Shown here piece after piece: positions 1 through 11,011 of a DNA stretch of 64,000 nt (the first letter of the stretch is position 1; every line of letters begins with the position of its first letter). The position numbers and the translations under genes are program-made. Source of the stretch: CAMLIZ01 sp040758375. GTDB lineage: Bacteria > Pseudomonadota > Gammaproteobacteria > Burkholderiales > Burkholderiaceae_C. The stretch spans positions 47,887-111,886 of the forward strand of contig JBFLWE010000004.1 in the NCBI GenBank assembly GCA_040758375.1. The letters are read 5' to 3'. The notes beneath the pieces are model-generated. The model was not told the DNA's origin, did no database searches, and saw only the letters and a program-made list of their open reading frames with translations.

Positions 1-1440
1 GCGCGGGCCGGTATCGCTGTCCTGCAACTGGAGCTTGAAGGCATGGTGCAGGTCGGTGCCCTCGTCGAACAGCCCGGCCAGCTCCGCGGCAAGCTCGGGG
101 CTGTCGATGGTGACCCAGGACTCGGTGTTGTGCAGCCGCGAGCGCGGGTCCTGGTTGCGCGAGCCGAGCACGACCTGCCGGCGGTCGAGCACGACGAACT
201 TGGCGTGCAGGCTTCCGGGCGAAGCCCGTCCCCAGCGGTGAGTCTCGCGGTGCCGGCGGCCCGGCGCAGGCCGGATCTCGTACAGCTCGACGCCCTGCTC
301 CAGCAAGTGGCGGCGATGCGCTGCGTATCCCGCATGTGCTGCGGGCGAGTCGGTGGAGGCGAGCGAATTGGTCAGCGCCGCGATGCGGTCGCCGCGCTCG
401 CGCATTCCGGCCAGGTGCTCCAGGCCGTCATCGCCGGGAATGAGGTAGGGCGACACGATGAGCAGCTCACCGGGCGCCTCGCCCGTCCCGCGCGCGGCAT
501 GCGAGTGCGCAATGCCCGTGGGCACATCGAGCTTGGGCAGTTCCGGCGGATCGTAGGCCAGCGATGCCGCAGCCCACGTCAACGCCAGCTGTCCGTTGCG
601 CAGAGCGATGCCCACGCCGTTCTCCCGCAACCAATGGCAGGGTGGCACAGTGTGGCAGGCGGCGTTGCGCCCGCGCAGCGCCTGCTGCGCCTGCAGCCGC
701 TGCTCCTCGGTGGCTTGCAGCCCGAAGGCCTGCCCCGGCCACGCCGCGGCGCTGTTCCAGTAGTCGTCGAACGCGCGCGACATCTGCTGCACGACGGGCC
801 CTACCGCGAGCAGGTCGATATCGACAAAACTGGCCGCGGCCTTGGTGTCGAAGTATTCGTCGCCGAGGTTGCGGCTGCCGATAATGCCGACCACGTTGTC
901 GGCAACCCACAGCTTGTTGTGCATGCGGCGGTTCAGCCGCTCGCCGTCCACCGCGAACTCGCCCAGCCGGGCCAGCGTGGACGTGCCGGTCGAGAGGAAC
1001 GGGTTGAACAGCCGAACGTGGATGCTGGGATGCAAGGCGATCGCCTGCCGGGCGAAGTCGCGGGCTTCGGGATGCACGTCGTCCAGCAGCACCCGCACCC
1101 GCACGCCGCGCTGCGCCGCGGCCAGCAGGCGCTCCAACAGCAAGTGGGTGGTGAGATCCTGGCCGACGCTGTAGTACTGCAGATCGAGCGTCTTGGTCGC
1201 CATGTCGGCCAGCGCGCCCCGGCTGACCAGTGCAGCGTGCCCGCTGGCCAGCAGCTGAAAGCCCGAAAGCCCCGGATGCGCCCGGGCTTCGCCTGCAAAC
1301 GCCTGGCCCAGAGGCGTGCTGTGACCGTCGGGCAGCGCGTAAGACGCTGGGCGCGGCATGTCCAGGCGCGGCGTTGCGCAGCCGGCTGTGAGCAACGCGA
1401 TGGCGATGGCGATGCGGATCCGGGGCCGAGGGAACTTCAT
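1..1440 (-). CDS. Phospholipase D family lipoprotein (cardiolipin-synthase-like), 3' end outside window
   Basis: About 480 residues are visible and the reading frame runs open off the left edge, so the C-terminus is missing. It starts with a lipoprotein signal (LLTAGC lipobox near residue 21), so it should be membrane-anchored outside the cytoplasm. Two HKD-type half-sites mark the PLD superfamily: HNKLWVADN followed by GSRN near residue 175, and HAKFVVLDR followed by GSRN near residue 420. The family transfers phosphatidyl groups or hydrolyses phosphodiesters; the length and lipobox best fit YmdC/ClsC-like cardiolipin synthases, but the substrate is inferred. Its ATG lies one base after the permease stop, so it is the last visible gene of the long minus-strand array. 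Confidence 0.85.
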   Translation of the reverse strand, partial: MKFPRPRIRIAIAIALLTAGCATPRLDMPRPASYALPDGHSTPLGQAFAGEARAHPGLSGFQLLASGHAALVSRGALADMATKTLDLQYYSVGQDLTTHLLLERLLAAAQRGVRVRVLLDDVHPEARDFARQAIALHPSIHVRLFNPFLSTGTSTLARLGEFAVDGERLNRRMHNKLWVADNVVGIIGSRNLGDEYFDTKAAASFVDIDLLAVGPVVQQMSRAFDDYWNSAAAWPGQAFGLQATEEQRLQAQQALRGRNAACHTVPPCHWLRENGVGIALRNGQLALTWAAASLAYDPPELPKLDVPTGIAHSHAARGTGEAPGELLIVSPYLIPGDDGLEHLAGMRERGDRIAALTNSLASTDSPAAHAGYAAHRRHLLEQGVELYEIRPAPGRRHRETHRWGRASPGSLHAKFVVLDRRQVVLGSRNQDPRSRLHNTESWVTIDSPELAAELAGLFDEGTDLHHAFKLQLQDSDTGPR

Positions 1441-1441
1441 C

Positions 1442-3949
1442 TCATACATGGCGAATCGCTGTCGTGGGCTCCAGCCGCGAAGCGCGCAGCGCCGGATACA
1501 AGGACACTGCGACACTCGCCAGGAACAGGCCCACGCCTGGCCCCACGATGCTTGTCCAGAGCAGCCGTGGATACGCCATGCCCGTGAGCCCCGGGATGGC
1601 GCTGTAGTCCCCGTACAGGCTGCTCAGGTCCAGGCCGTAGCGGCCGAAGGTCAGCACCAGCGCCGAGCCGATGGCATAGCCCAGCAGCGACGCCGCCGCC
1701 ATCAGCGCCACGGTCTCGTACATCACCATGCGCACGATGGCCGGCGGCGAAGTACCCAGCGCCATCATCACGCCGAACTCCCGCGTGCGCTCGGCCACCG
1801 CCATGAACACGGTGTTCATCACCGCCAGTGCCACCACGACGAAGAACACGCTCACCACGATGGCGCGGAACACGCGGATCAAGGCCAGCATGTCGGCCAC
1901 CTGCGGCATCAGCTCTTCCCAGGGCGACGCCACGACGCCGCGCGGGCGCAGCTGCGGTCCCATGCGCGCCAGCACCGCGCTCAGCTGTTCGCGGTCGGCC
2001 ACGCGCAGGTTGATGCTGGACACCCGGTCGCCGATGCCCAGCAGCCCTTGCGCGGCCGGCAGCGTGATGAAGGCGATGCCGCGGTCGAATGCGCTGCTCT
2101 CGGTGGCGAAGACACCCCGGATTCGGAAGGCCGCAGTGCCCAGCTCGCCGCCGGCGCCCGGCGCCAGGAGCACCAACTTTTCGCCCAGGCGCAGGCCCAG
2201 CTTCTCGGCGAGTTCGCGGCCGACCACGATGTCGCGGTCGGCGCCCTGCTCCAGCGGCTGGCCCTGGACCAGCGCACGGTCGATGATGGTCAGCTCGCGC
2301 TCCAGCCGCGGGTCGATGCCCAGCAGGCGGATGCCTTCGGACCTCGACGCGCTGCTGGCCAGCGCCTGGGCCTGCACGCGCGGGGCCGCAGCCTGCACGC
2401 CCGGCATCTGCCGCAGGACCTGCAGCAAGGCTGGGGCGTCCCCGAACGCCAGCTCGGGCGCCAAATCGCGCCGGAACCCCGGCCGCTCCAGCTGGGCATG
2501 TCCGGTCAGGTAGCCGGTGGCGTTGTCGACGATCTGCTCGCCGAAGCCGTCGAGGTAGCCGTAGAGGAACACATACGCCACGATCGCGAACGCCGTGCCG
2601 CTGACCGTGATGGCGCTGCGCTTGCGGTTGCGCAGTACGTTGCGGGTGGCGATCAGCACGAACACTGGCCATCTGCGCGATGCCGCAAGCCGATTCGCGC
2701 GCGGCGAACCCGCGGTGTCCCCCGCCACCATGCCCCGGATCGCCGCCACCGGCTCCAGCGTGGCAGCCCTGACCGCCGGATACAACGCCACCAGCGCGGC
2801 GACTCCGAACACGAGCGCCGAGATCATCACGCTGCGGTCGGCCCGCACCACCGGGTACACGATGTCCGACAAGCCCGGCATGATGCGCAGCCCCGAAGCA
2901 AAGGCGCTCAGGTCAATGCCGGTGCGGCCCAACAGCGCCGTCACGGACAGCCCGAGCGAATTGCCAAGCAACAGGCCGGCCAGGCCCAGCAACATGGCCT
3001 CGTACAGCACGAGCCGCAACAGCTTGGCTTGGCCAGTGCCCAGCGCCAGCATGATGCCGAACTCGCGTGTGCGCTCCAGCACCGCCATCAGCACCGGGTT
3101 GGCCACGCCAGCGGCCACGGTCACGAAGAAGACCAGCAGCACCACGTAGCTCAGCACCTCGTGGTAGCGGATGCTCACCGACACCAGCGGCAGCAACTGC
3201 GGCCAACCCACCACTTCATAACCTGCGCCGATGCGCAGCTTCAGCGAGGCCGCGGCGGTGCCCAGCTGCGATCGATCGTTCAGGCGCAACACCACCGCCG
3301 TGCCCGCCTGAGGCGCCGCCGAGAACTCGCGCACCACAGCCATCGGCATCACGACCACGTAGCCGTCCAGCTCGTCGATCTGCGTGCGGTACACCCCCCG
3401 TACAGTCAGCCGCGCGCTGGCTACCGAGCCGTCGTAGGTCTGGCCGACCAGCACCAGTTCGTTGCCGGCCCTGGCGCCCAGCGCTGCGGCCAACTGGTCG
3501 CCGATGAGCACGGCGGCGTCCTGCTCGCCTGCGAGCGGGCTGCCGGCGACGATCGCCTTGAACAAGTCGCTCACCTGCGGTTCCGTGCCCAGATCGACAC
3601 CGACCACCATCACCCCGCGTGACTTGTCCTCGCGGCTGGCCAGTGCCGTGCTCTCCAGCCGCAAGGTGGCCGAGCGCACGGCGGGATCGGCCTTCACCTG
3701 CTGCAGCATGCGTGCCCCGTCCTCGAACGCCAGGTCCAGGCTGGGATCGCTGTGGTAACCCTTGCGGTGCACCTGCGCGTCACCTGCGAAATATCGGGTG
3801 GAGTTTTCCACCATTTGCTGGTTCATCCCGTCGGTGAACCCCCACAGGAACGTCAGCGCCGCCAGCCCGATCGCAATGGCCAGCACCGTGATCAACGAGC
3901 GCCGGCGGTTGCGCAGCACGTTGCGCGCGGCCAGCTTCCAGAGCAGCAT
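1442..3949 (-). CDS. ABC transporter permease, tandem-duplicated MacB/FtsX type
   Basis: An 835-residue membrane protein made of two homologous permease units. The first begins ARNVLRNRRRSLITV near residue 8 and the second TRNVLRNRKRSAITV near residue 430. Each has an N-terminal membrane helix, a MacB-like periplasmic domain and a C-terminal FtsX domain of three helices (ERTREFGIMLALGT and ERTREFGVMMALGT). LolC/LolE-type permeases normally carry one such unit, so this looks like two fused copies forming an internal heterodimer. The ATG follows the ATPase stop directly. With the LolD-like ATPase and LolA-like protein upstream, export of a lipid or lipoprotein is the likeliest role; the substrate is unknown. 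Confidence 0.88.
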   Translation of the reverse strand: MLLWKLAARNVLRNRRRSLITVLAIAIGLAALTFLWGFTDGMNQQMVENSTRYFAGDAQVHRKGYHSDPSLDLAFEDGARMLQQVKADPAVRSATLRLESTALASREDKSRGVMVVGVDLGTEPQVSDLFKAIVAGSPLAGEQDAAVLIGDQLAAALGARAGNELVLVGQTYDGSVASARLTVRGVYRTQIDELDGYVVVMPMAVVREFSAAPQAGTAVVLRLNDRSQLGTAAASLKLRIGAGYEVVGWPQLLPLVSVSIRYHEVLSYVVLLVFFVTVAAGVANPVLMAVLERTREFGIMLALGTGQAKLLRLVLYEAMLLGLAGLLLGNSLGLSVTALLGRTGIDLSAFASGLRIMPGLSDIVYPVVRADRSVMISALVFGVAALVALYPAVRAATLEPVAAIRGMVAGDTAGSPRANRLAASRRWPVFVLIATRNVLRNRKRSAITVSGTAFAIVAYVFLYGYLDGFGEQIVDNATGYLTGHAQLERPGFRRDLAPELAFGDAPALLQVLRQMPGVQAAAPRVQAQALASSASRSEGIRLLGIDPRLERELTIIDRALVQGQPLEQGADRDIVVGRELAEKLGLRLGEKLVLLAPGAGGELGTAAFRIRGVFATESSAFDRGIAFITLPAAQGLLGIGDRVSSINLRVADREQLSAVLARMGPQLRPRGVVASPWEELMPQVADMLALIRVFRAIVVSVFFVVVALAVMNTVFMAVAERTREFGVMMALGTSPPAIVRMVMYETVALMAAASLLGYAIGSALVLTFGRYGLDLSSLYGDYSAIPGLTGMAYPRLLWTSIVGPGVGLFLASVAVSLYPALRASRLEPTTAIRHV

Positions 3950-4648
3950 TCAAGGCCTCCGCTCGTCGGCCTCGATGCGGCCATCACGCAGCCGCACCAC
4001 GCGCCGCGCGCGCTCCACCACCATCGGGTCGTGGGTGGAGAACACGAAAGTCGTGCCCTGTTCCTCGTTGAGCCGGCGCATCATGTCCATCAGCGTGGCG
4101 CCGGCCTTCGAGTCGAGGTTGGCCGTCGGCTCGTCGGGCAGCACGATCACCGGTTCAGCCGCGATGGCGCGCGCCACCGCCACGCGCTGCTGCTGCCCGC
4201 CAGACAGTTCGTTTGGCCGGCGGTGCTCCAGCCCTTCCAGGCCCAGCTCCTTCAGCAGCGCCAGCGCCCGCGCATGGCGCCGCTTTTGCGCAACGCCTTG
4301 CAGCAGCATCACGTACTCCACGTTCTCCAGCGCCGAGAGCACGGGCACGAGGTTGTACTCCTGGAACACGAAGCCGATCTGGCGCAGCCTCACCTCGGCC
4401 AACGCGCGCTTGCTCAGGCGGGTGATGTCCTGCTCGCCGATCCACACATGGCCGCTGGTGGGCTGGTCCAGGCCGCCGATCAGGTTCAGCAGCGTGGTCT
4501 TGCCGGATCCCGAGGGGCCCACCAGCGCGGCGAAGTCGCCGCGGCGGATGTCCAGGCTCGTCTCCTGCAACGCCGGCACCGGCACGCTTTCGCGCTGGTA
4601 GATCCTGCTCGCCCGCTCGACCCGCACAATGGTTTCGCCGCTGTTCAT
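3950..4648 (-). CDS. ABC transporter ATP-binding protein (LolD/MacB type)
   Basis: A 232-residue nucleotide-binding subunit with Walker A GPSGSGKTT near residue 42, a Q-loop (FVFQEYNLV), the signature LSGGQQQRVAVARAI, Walker B VIVLPDEPTANLDS and H-loop STHD. These are the hallmarks of the LolD/MacB family, which powers FtsX-type permeases. The start is the ATG that overlaps the stop of the LolA-like gene as ATGA; an in-frame upstream extension exists but would read through that gene. The partner permease starts at the next base after its stop, so the two are translationally coupled. Confidence 0.92.
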   Translation of the reverse strand: MNSGETIVRVERASRIYQRESVPVPALQETSLDIRRGDFAALVGPSGSGKTTLLNLIGGLDQPTSGHVWIGEQDITRLSKRALAEVRLRQIGFVFQEYNLVPVLSALENVEYVMLLQGVAQKRRHARALALLKELGLEGLEHRRPNELSGGQQQRVAVARAIAAEPVIVLPDEPTANLDSKAGATLMDMMRRLNEEQGTTFVFSTHDPMVVERARRVVRLRDGRIEADERRP

Positions 4649-5406
4649 TTCTTCTGCAGGTTGCGTTGGGTGAACACCTCGTCGTCCACCGGGCGGTTGA
4701 AGACGGCATCCTTCAGCACCACCGTCGTGCTGTTCTCGGGCTTGACCACGGGCTTCATCTCCCACCGGGTGGGCATCATGCGGTCGCCGACCTTGCGCAC
4801 CTCGGTAAAGCGCATCACCCGCACCAGCTCGCCGCGCTCGCTGAAGAACTCCTGCTTCAGCGGCATGCTGTCGTCCCTGCGCACCCAATAGACGATGCGG
4901 CCCCACACCACAGCGGCCTCGGGCTTGGGCGTGGCTTGGATCTGCAGCACCGCCGCGCCATCGAGCTGCACGGTCCCCAGCACCTTGTGCGTGTAGTCGT
5001 CGAGGATGCTGCTTTCCTTCACCAGGTCGTCGTTGGTGAAATCCGAGCCCATCCAGGGCTGCAGCATCATCGACGGCGGGATCTTGATGATGCGTTCGAC
5101 CTTGGGCAGGTAGTTCCACATCTCGTTGCCGATGCGCAGCGAGCCGATGCCCGCCTCCTTGGCCGGCGAGACGATGCGCACGAAGGCGCGCTTGGGCCGG
5201 TCCATCCACACCTTCAGGCCCAGCGTGCGCTGCCAGCGCGGCGTGGTGATCGTCATCTCGTAGTCACCCTGGACAGTGTCGCCCCAGAGCAGCCTTTCCA
5301 CCTTGTCGAGGACGTCGCGGCCGTTGTCGGGCTGCGCGAGCACCAGCGCCGGCGCACCTGCCAACAGCGCCAAGCCGCCCAGCAGCGCGCGGCGGCGCGG
5401 CTTCAT
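4645..5406 (-). CDS. LolA-like outer membrane lipoprotein-sorting protein
   Basis: A 253-residue exported protein with an arginine-rich, Tat-like or Sec signal peptide (MKPRRRALLGGLALLAGAPALVLAQ). The body matches the LolA-like family (PF17131 type), seen in segments such as GDYEMTITTPRWQRTL, MWNYLPKVERIIKIPPSMM and LQPWMGSDFTNDDLVK. Members form half-open beta-barrels that bind lipid or acyl chains in the periplasm and are often coded with FtsX-type ABC transporters, as here. It overlaps ftsH upstream and the ATPase downstream by ATGA. Likely a periplasmic carrier working with the adjacent ABC system; the cargo is not shown. Confidence 0.87.
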   Translation of the reverse strand: MKPRRRALLGGLALLAGAPALVLAQPDNGRDVLDKVERLLWGDTVQGDYEMTITTPRWQRTLGLKVWMDRPKRAFVRIVSPAKEAGIGSLRIGNEMWNYLPKVERIIKIPPSMMLQPWMGSDFTNDDLVKESSILDDYTHKVLGTVQLDGAAVLQIQATPKPEAAVVWGRIVYWVRRDDSMPLKQEFFSERGELVRVMRFTEVRKVGDRMMPTRWEMKPVVKPENSTTVVLKDAVFNRPVDDEVFTQRNLQKK

Positions 5407-7310
5407 GCCACGACCTCGCCAGCCACCGCCGCCGCGGCGGACGCGGCGCCGCCGTCGTGCAGCACCCGCTCCAGCATCGCGCGGTCCACCACCTCCTTGT
5501 CCAGCAGCAACTGGGCCAGCACTTCCAGCCGGCTGCGCTGCTCGGTCAGCGTCTTCGTGACGCGCTGGCGCGCTTCGTCGAGCAGCCGCTTCACCTCGGC
5601 GTCGATCAGCTCTGCAGTGCGGTCGCTGCAGTTGCGCTGCTCGGGGAAGGCGGGCCCCCCCAGGAACAGCGGCGTGGGCTGGCTGTCGTAAGTGGCCACG
5701 CCCAGCGCCTCGCTCATGCCGTAGTGGGTGACCATGTGGCGCGCGATGTCGGTGGCGCGCTGCAGGTCGTTCTCGGCGCCGGTGGACATGTCGCCGAACA
5801 CCAGCTCCTCGGCCACCCGGCCGCCAAGCAGCACGTCGAGCCGGTCCAGCAGCTCGGTCCTGCGCAGCAGGTAGCGGTCTTCGGTGGGCGACTGTTGCGT
5901 GTAGCCCAAGGCGGCAATGCCGCGCGGGATGATCGACACCTTGGTCACGCGGTCGGCCAGCGGCCGACTTTCCGCAATCAGCGCATGGCCTGCCTCGTGG
6001 TAGGCGACGAACTTGCGCTCGGTGGCGTTCATCACCCGGTTCTTCTTCTCCAGGCCCGCCACGATGCGGTCCAGCGCATCCTCGAAGTCCTGCATATCGA
6101 CTGCCGGCTTGTCGCGCTTGGCCGCACGCAACGTGGCTTCGTTGACCAGGTTGGCCAGGTCCGCACCCGCGAAGCCTGGCGTGCGCGCGGCAATCGCATC
6201 CAGATCCAGCCCCGGCGCCAGCTTCACTTGCCTGACGTGCACGTCCAGGATCTGTCGGCGTCCCTTCAGGTCCGGGCGGTCGATGGCCACGTGGCGGTCG
6301 AAACGGCCCGGCCTGAGCAGCGCCGGGTCCAGGATCTCCGGCCGGTTGGTGGCCGCCAGGATGATCACGCCGCGGTTGGTGTCGAAGCCGTCCATCTCGG
6401 CCAGCAGTTGGTTGAGCGTCTGCTCGTGCTCCTCGTGGCCGCCGGTCAGGCTGACCCCGCGTGCCTTGCCCAGCGCATCGATCTCGTCGATGAACACGAT
6501 GCAAGGCGCCTTCGCGGCCGCCTGCTCGAACAGATCGCGCACGCGCGCGGCGCCAACGCCCACGAACATCTCCACGAACTCGCTGCCGCTGAGCGAGAGG
6601 AACGGCACGCCGGCCTCGCCAGCCACGGCCTTGGCGAGCAGCGTCTTGCCGGTGCCCGGTGCGCCGACGATGAGCACGCCCTTGGGGATCTTGCCGCCCA
6701 GGCGCTTGTAGCGCTCGGGGCTCTTCAGGAACTCCACGACCTCCATCAGTTCCTCGCGCGCCTCGTCGATGCCCGCCACGTCCTTGAAGCTCACGCCGGT
6801 CTCCTGTTGCATGTACACACGGGCCTTGCTCTTGCCGATTTCCATCAGCCCGCCATGGCCCATGCCACCGCCCATGCGCTTCATCAGCAGCCACCAGATG
6901 CCGAAAAAAACCAGCGCGGGCGCCACCCAGGACACCAGGGCGCCCAACCACTTGCTCTGCCGCACGCTGCCGTAGCGCACCTTGGCGGCGTCCAGTTGCG
7001 CGACCAGGCCGGGATCGGCGATCAGCACGGTGGCAAAGCCATGCTCGCCGCCCGCGCGCTTGAGGGCTTCGACCTTGTCCTTTGGCAGCACCGTGTCCAG
7101 ACCGTCGCTGCTGAGCTTGCCGGTGGCCAGCCCGTCGGCGACAACCACGTCGTTCACCTTGCCGGCCTGCAGCGCCTGCTTGAACTCGCTGTAGCTCAGC
7201 GTCACGGTGTGCCGCGTCCCTGCGAGCTCCTGCAGCACGATCATCAGCACCAGCGCGGCCAGCACATACCACAGCGAGAACACATGCTTCTTGTCCATTG
7301 AGCTCGTCAT
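5403..7310 (-). CDS. ftsH: ATP-dependent zinc metalloprotease FtsH
   Basis: A 635-residue inner-membrane protease. It has two membrane segments (about residues 11-28 and 123-143) flanking a small periplasmic domain, an AAA+ module with Walker A GAPGTGKT near 216, Walker B IVFIDEIDAL near 271 and an SRH region ending LLRPGRFDR, then the zinc protease motif HEAGH near 438. FtsH degrades misfolded membrane proteins and regulatory substrates. An in-frame ATG four codons later (7298) is an equally good start. Its place between a heavy-metal ATPase and a lipid transport module, far from the usual rlmE neighbour of housekeeping ftsH, suggests a second, accessory copy. Confidence 0.95.
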   Translation of the reverse strand: MTSSMDKKHVFSLWYVLAALVLMIVLQELAGTRHTVTLSYSEFKQALQAGKVNDVVVADGLATGKLSSDGLDTVLPKDKVEALKRAGGEHGFATVLIADPGLVAQLDAAKVRYGSVRQSKWLGALVSWVAPALVFFGIWWLLMKRMGGGMGHGGLMEIGKSKARVYMQQETGVSFKDVAGIDEAREELMEVVEFLKSPERYKRLGGKIPKGVLIVGAPGTGKTLLAKAVAGEAGVPFLSLSGSEFVEMFVGVGAARVRDLFEQAAAKAPCIVFIDEIDALGKARGVSLTGGHEEHEQTLNQLLAEMDGFDTNRGVIILAATNRPEILDPALLRPGRFDRHVAIDRPDLKGRRQILDVHVRQVKLAPGLDLDAIAARTPGFAGADLANLVNEATLRAAKRDKPAVDMQDFEDALDRIVAGLEKKNRVMNATERKFVAYHEAGHALIAESRPLADRVTKVSIIPRGIAALGYTQQSPTEDRYLLRRTELLDRLDVLLGGRVAEELVFGDMSTGAENDLQRATDIARHMVTHYGMSEALGVATYDSQPTPLFLGGPAFPEQRNCSDRTAELIDAEVKRLLDEARQRVTKTLTEQRSRLEVLAQLLLDKEVVDRAMLERVLHDGGAASAAAAVAGEVVA

Positions 7311-7392
7311 CCGTTTCGGGGTTGCCAGCCGAGGCGTCGCTTGCGCGCACGCCGCTCGTCCCGAGCCGCGATCACGGCTGCCTCCGGCGTGT

Positions 7393-9789
<2,397 letters not shown>

Positions 9790-9817
9790 GAGGTGCTTCC
9801 TGCTGTCAGTCCTGCTT

Positions 9818-11005
9818 TCAGTACAGCGGTACGCGCTCGTCGAGGATCAGCCCGGTCACCTGCCCCACCTGGCCGAGCCAGCGCGCCGCCACCTGCTTGG
9901 CGAACGAGCGTTCGGCGGGGCTGAGCGGCCGCGCGCTCGTGATGTCGATGGCGGCCACCTGCGGCTCGTCCACCGGGTCGCCGATGGCCGACAGCAGCTG
10001 CACCGTGACTTCGCCGGGCGAGCGCAGCTCGCGGTGGATGTCGCGTGCGATCAGCAGCGCCAGCACGTTGTAGAGCTTGCCCACGTGCGACACCGGGTTC
10101 TTGCCGGCCGCGGCCTCCAGTGACATGGGCCGGCCCGGCGTGATGAGGCCATTGACGCGGTTGCCGCGCCCGACCTGGCCGTCGTCGCCCATTTCGCCGC
10201 TGAAGCCGGTGACCGTGAGGTACAGGCCCGATTCGTCCTGCGCCTGCGGATCGTCCAGCGCGTTGAGCCGCAGCCGCGCCCGCGCCGGCAGGTGCCGGGC
10301 CAGCTCGTCGTGGACCGCCTGCTTCAGCTCGAAGTACTGCGCCACGCTGCCGACGTGCCGGTCGATGAAGGCCAGCGCGACCGTGAGCGTCAGCTCGTCC
10401 ACCTGCCGGCAGCCCATGAGCTTGAAGTCCAGCCCCGCCGCCGGGAAGCGCGCACGAAACGCCGCCGAACGCAACACGCCGGCCAGCGCCAGCACGCACT
10501 GCTCCAGCGGCGAATACGGTGCGAAACCGACGCCGAACGAGGTGTCGTTGGCGCGTGCCGTGGCCTGCACCGGCCGGAACAGTTGCTGCAGGTTGCCGCT
10601 GGTGGGGCCGATCTCGGTGAGCACCTGCGCGGGCTGCATCTCGATGCCCGCATGGCGCCGCAGGTGTTCCAGCACCGCCTGCCGCGCCAGCGCGGCAGGC
10701 TCGTTGCCGTCGGGCAAGGGCGAGGCCCGCCCGCAAATGAGAAAGCGCATCGGCTGCTCCACCGTGCCGCCGCCAAAGCGCGGACGGCTGCGCCCGGCCA
10801 TCAGCAGGCCCTTGTCGAGGTTGTGGTGCAGCACGCGGCCGGTCTGGCGCAGGTATTCGCGCGACAGGGTGCGCGAGGCCGCCTCGCACACCGCGTCGGT
10901 GAGCGTGTCGGGATGGCCCACGCCCTTGTGCTCGCACAGCTCCACCGTGTCGGGCGCAAACGGCTTCAAGGCCGGGCGGACGTGGATCTCGATGTTGCGC
11001 GCCAT
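9818..11005 (-). CDS. S-adenosylmethionine synthetase, archaeal type
   Basis: A 395-residue enzyme of the archaeal AdoMet synthetase family (PF01941), which makes SAM from methionine and ATP. Diagnostic stretches are CEHKGVGHPDTLTDAV near residue 25, LDKGLLMAGRSRPRFGGG and TGFSGEMGDDGQVGRGNRV, ending with a conserved LDERVPLY-like tail. It does not resemble bacterial MetK. The start follows the UbiB-like gene stop by six bases. Several SAM users lie in the same array: cyclopropane synthase, a class I methyltransferase and an isoprenylcysteine-methyltransferase-like protein. The likely role is a dedicated SAM supply, and the gene may be of archaeal origin by transfer. Confidence 0.93.
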   Translation of the reverse strand: MARNIEIHVRPALKPFAPDTVELCEHKGVGHPDTLTDAVCEAASRTLSREYLRQTGRVLHHNLDKGLLMAGRSRPRFGGGTVEQPMRFLICGRASPLPDGNEPAALARQAVLEHLRRHAGIEMQPAQVLTEIGPTSGNLQQLFRPVQATARANDTSFGVGFAPYSPLEQCVLALAGVLRSAAFRARFPAAGLDFKLMGCRQVDELTLTVALAFIDRHVGSVAQYFELKQAVHDELARHLPARARLRLNALDDPQAQDESGLYLTVTGFSGEMGDDGQVGRGNRVNGLITPGRPMSLEAAAGKNPVSHVGKLYNVLALLIARDIHRELRSPGEVTVQLLSAIGDPVDEPQVAAIDITSARPLSPAERSFAKQVAARWLGQVGQVTGLILDERVPLY

Positions 11006-11011
11006 GGTGTG

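Noticed and set aside
43..3622. Long plus-strand open frames (43-1587, 1358-3622)
   Set aside because: They are antisense to the phospholipase D and permease genes, rich in Arg/His/Gln/Pro with no recognisable domain, and arise from the G/C third-position bias.
5457..7301. 614-codon plus-strand frame opposite ftsH
   Set aside because: It is the mirror of a complete FtsH with all motifs; its own product has no domain or signal.
4645..7350. Possible 901-residue fusion ending in the LolA-like protein
   Set aside because: The first two thirds are a shifted frame of ftsH; only the last 253 codons from 5406 are real.
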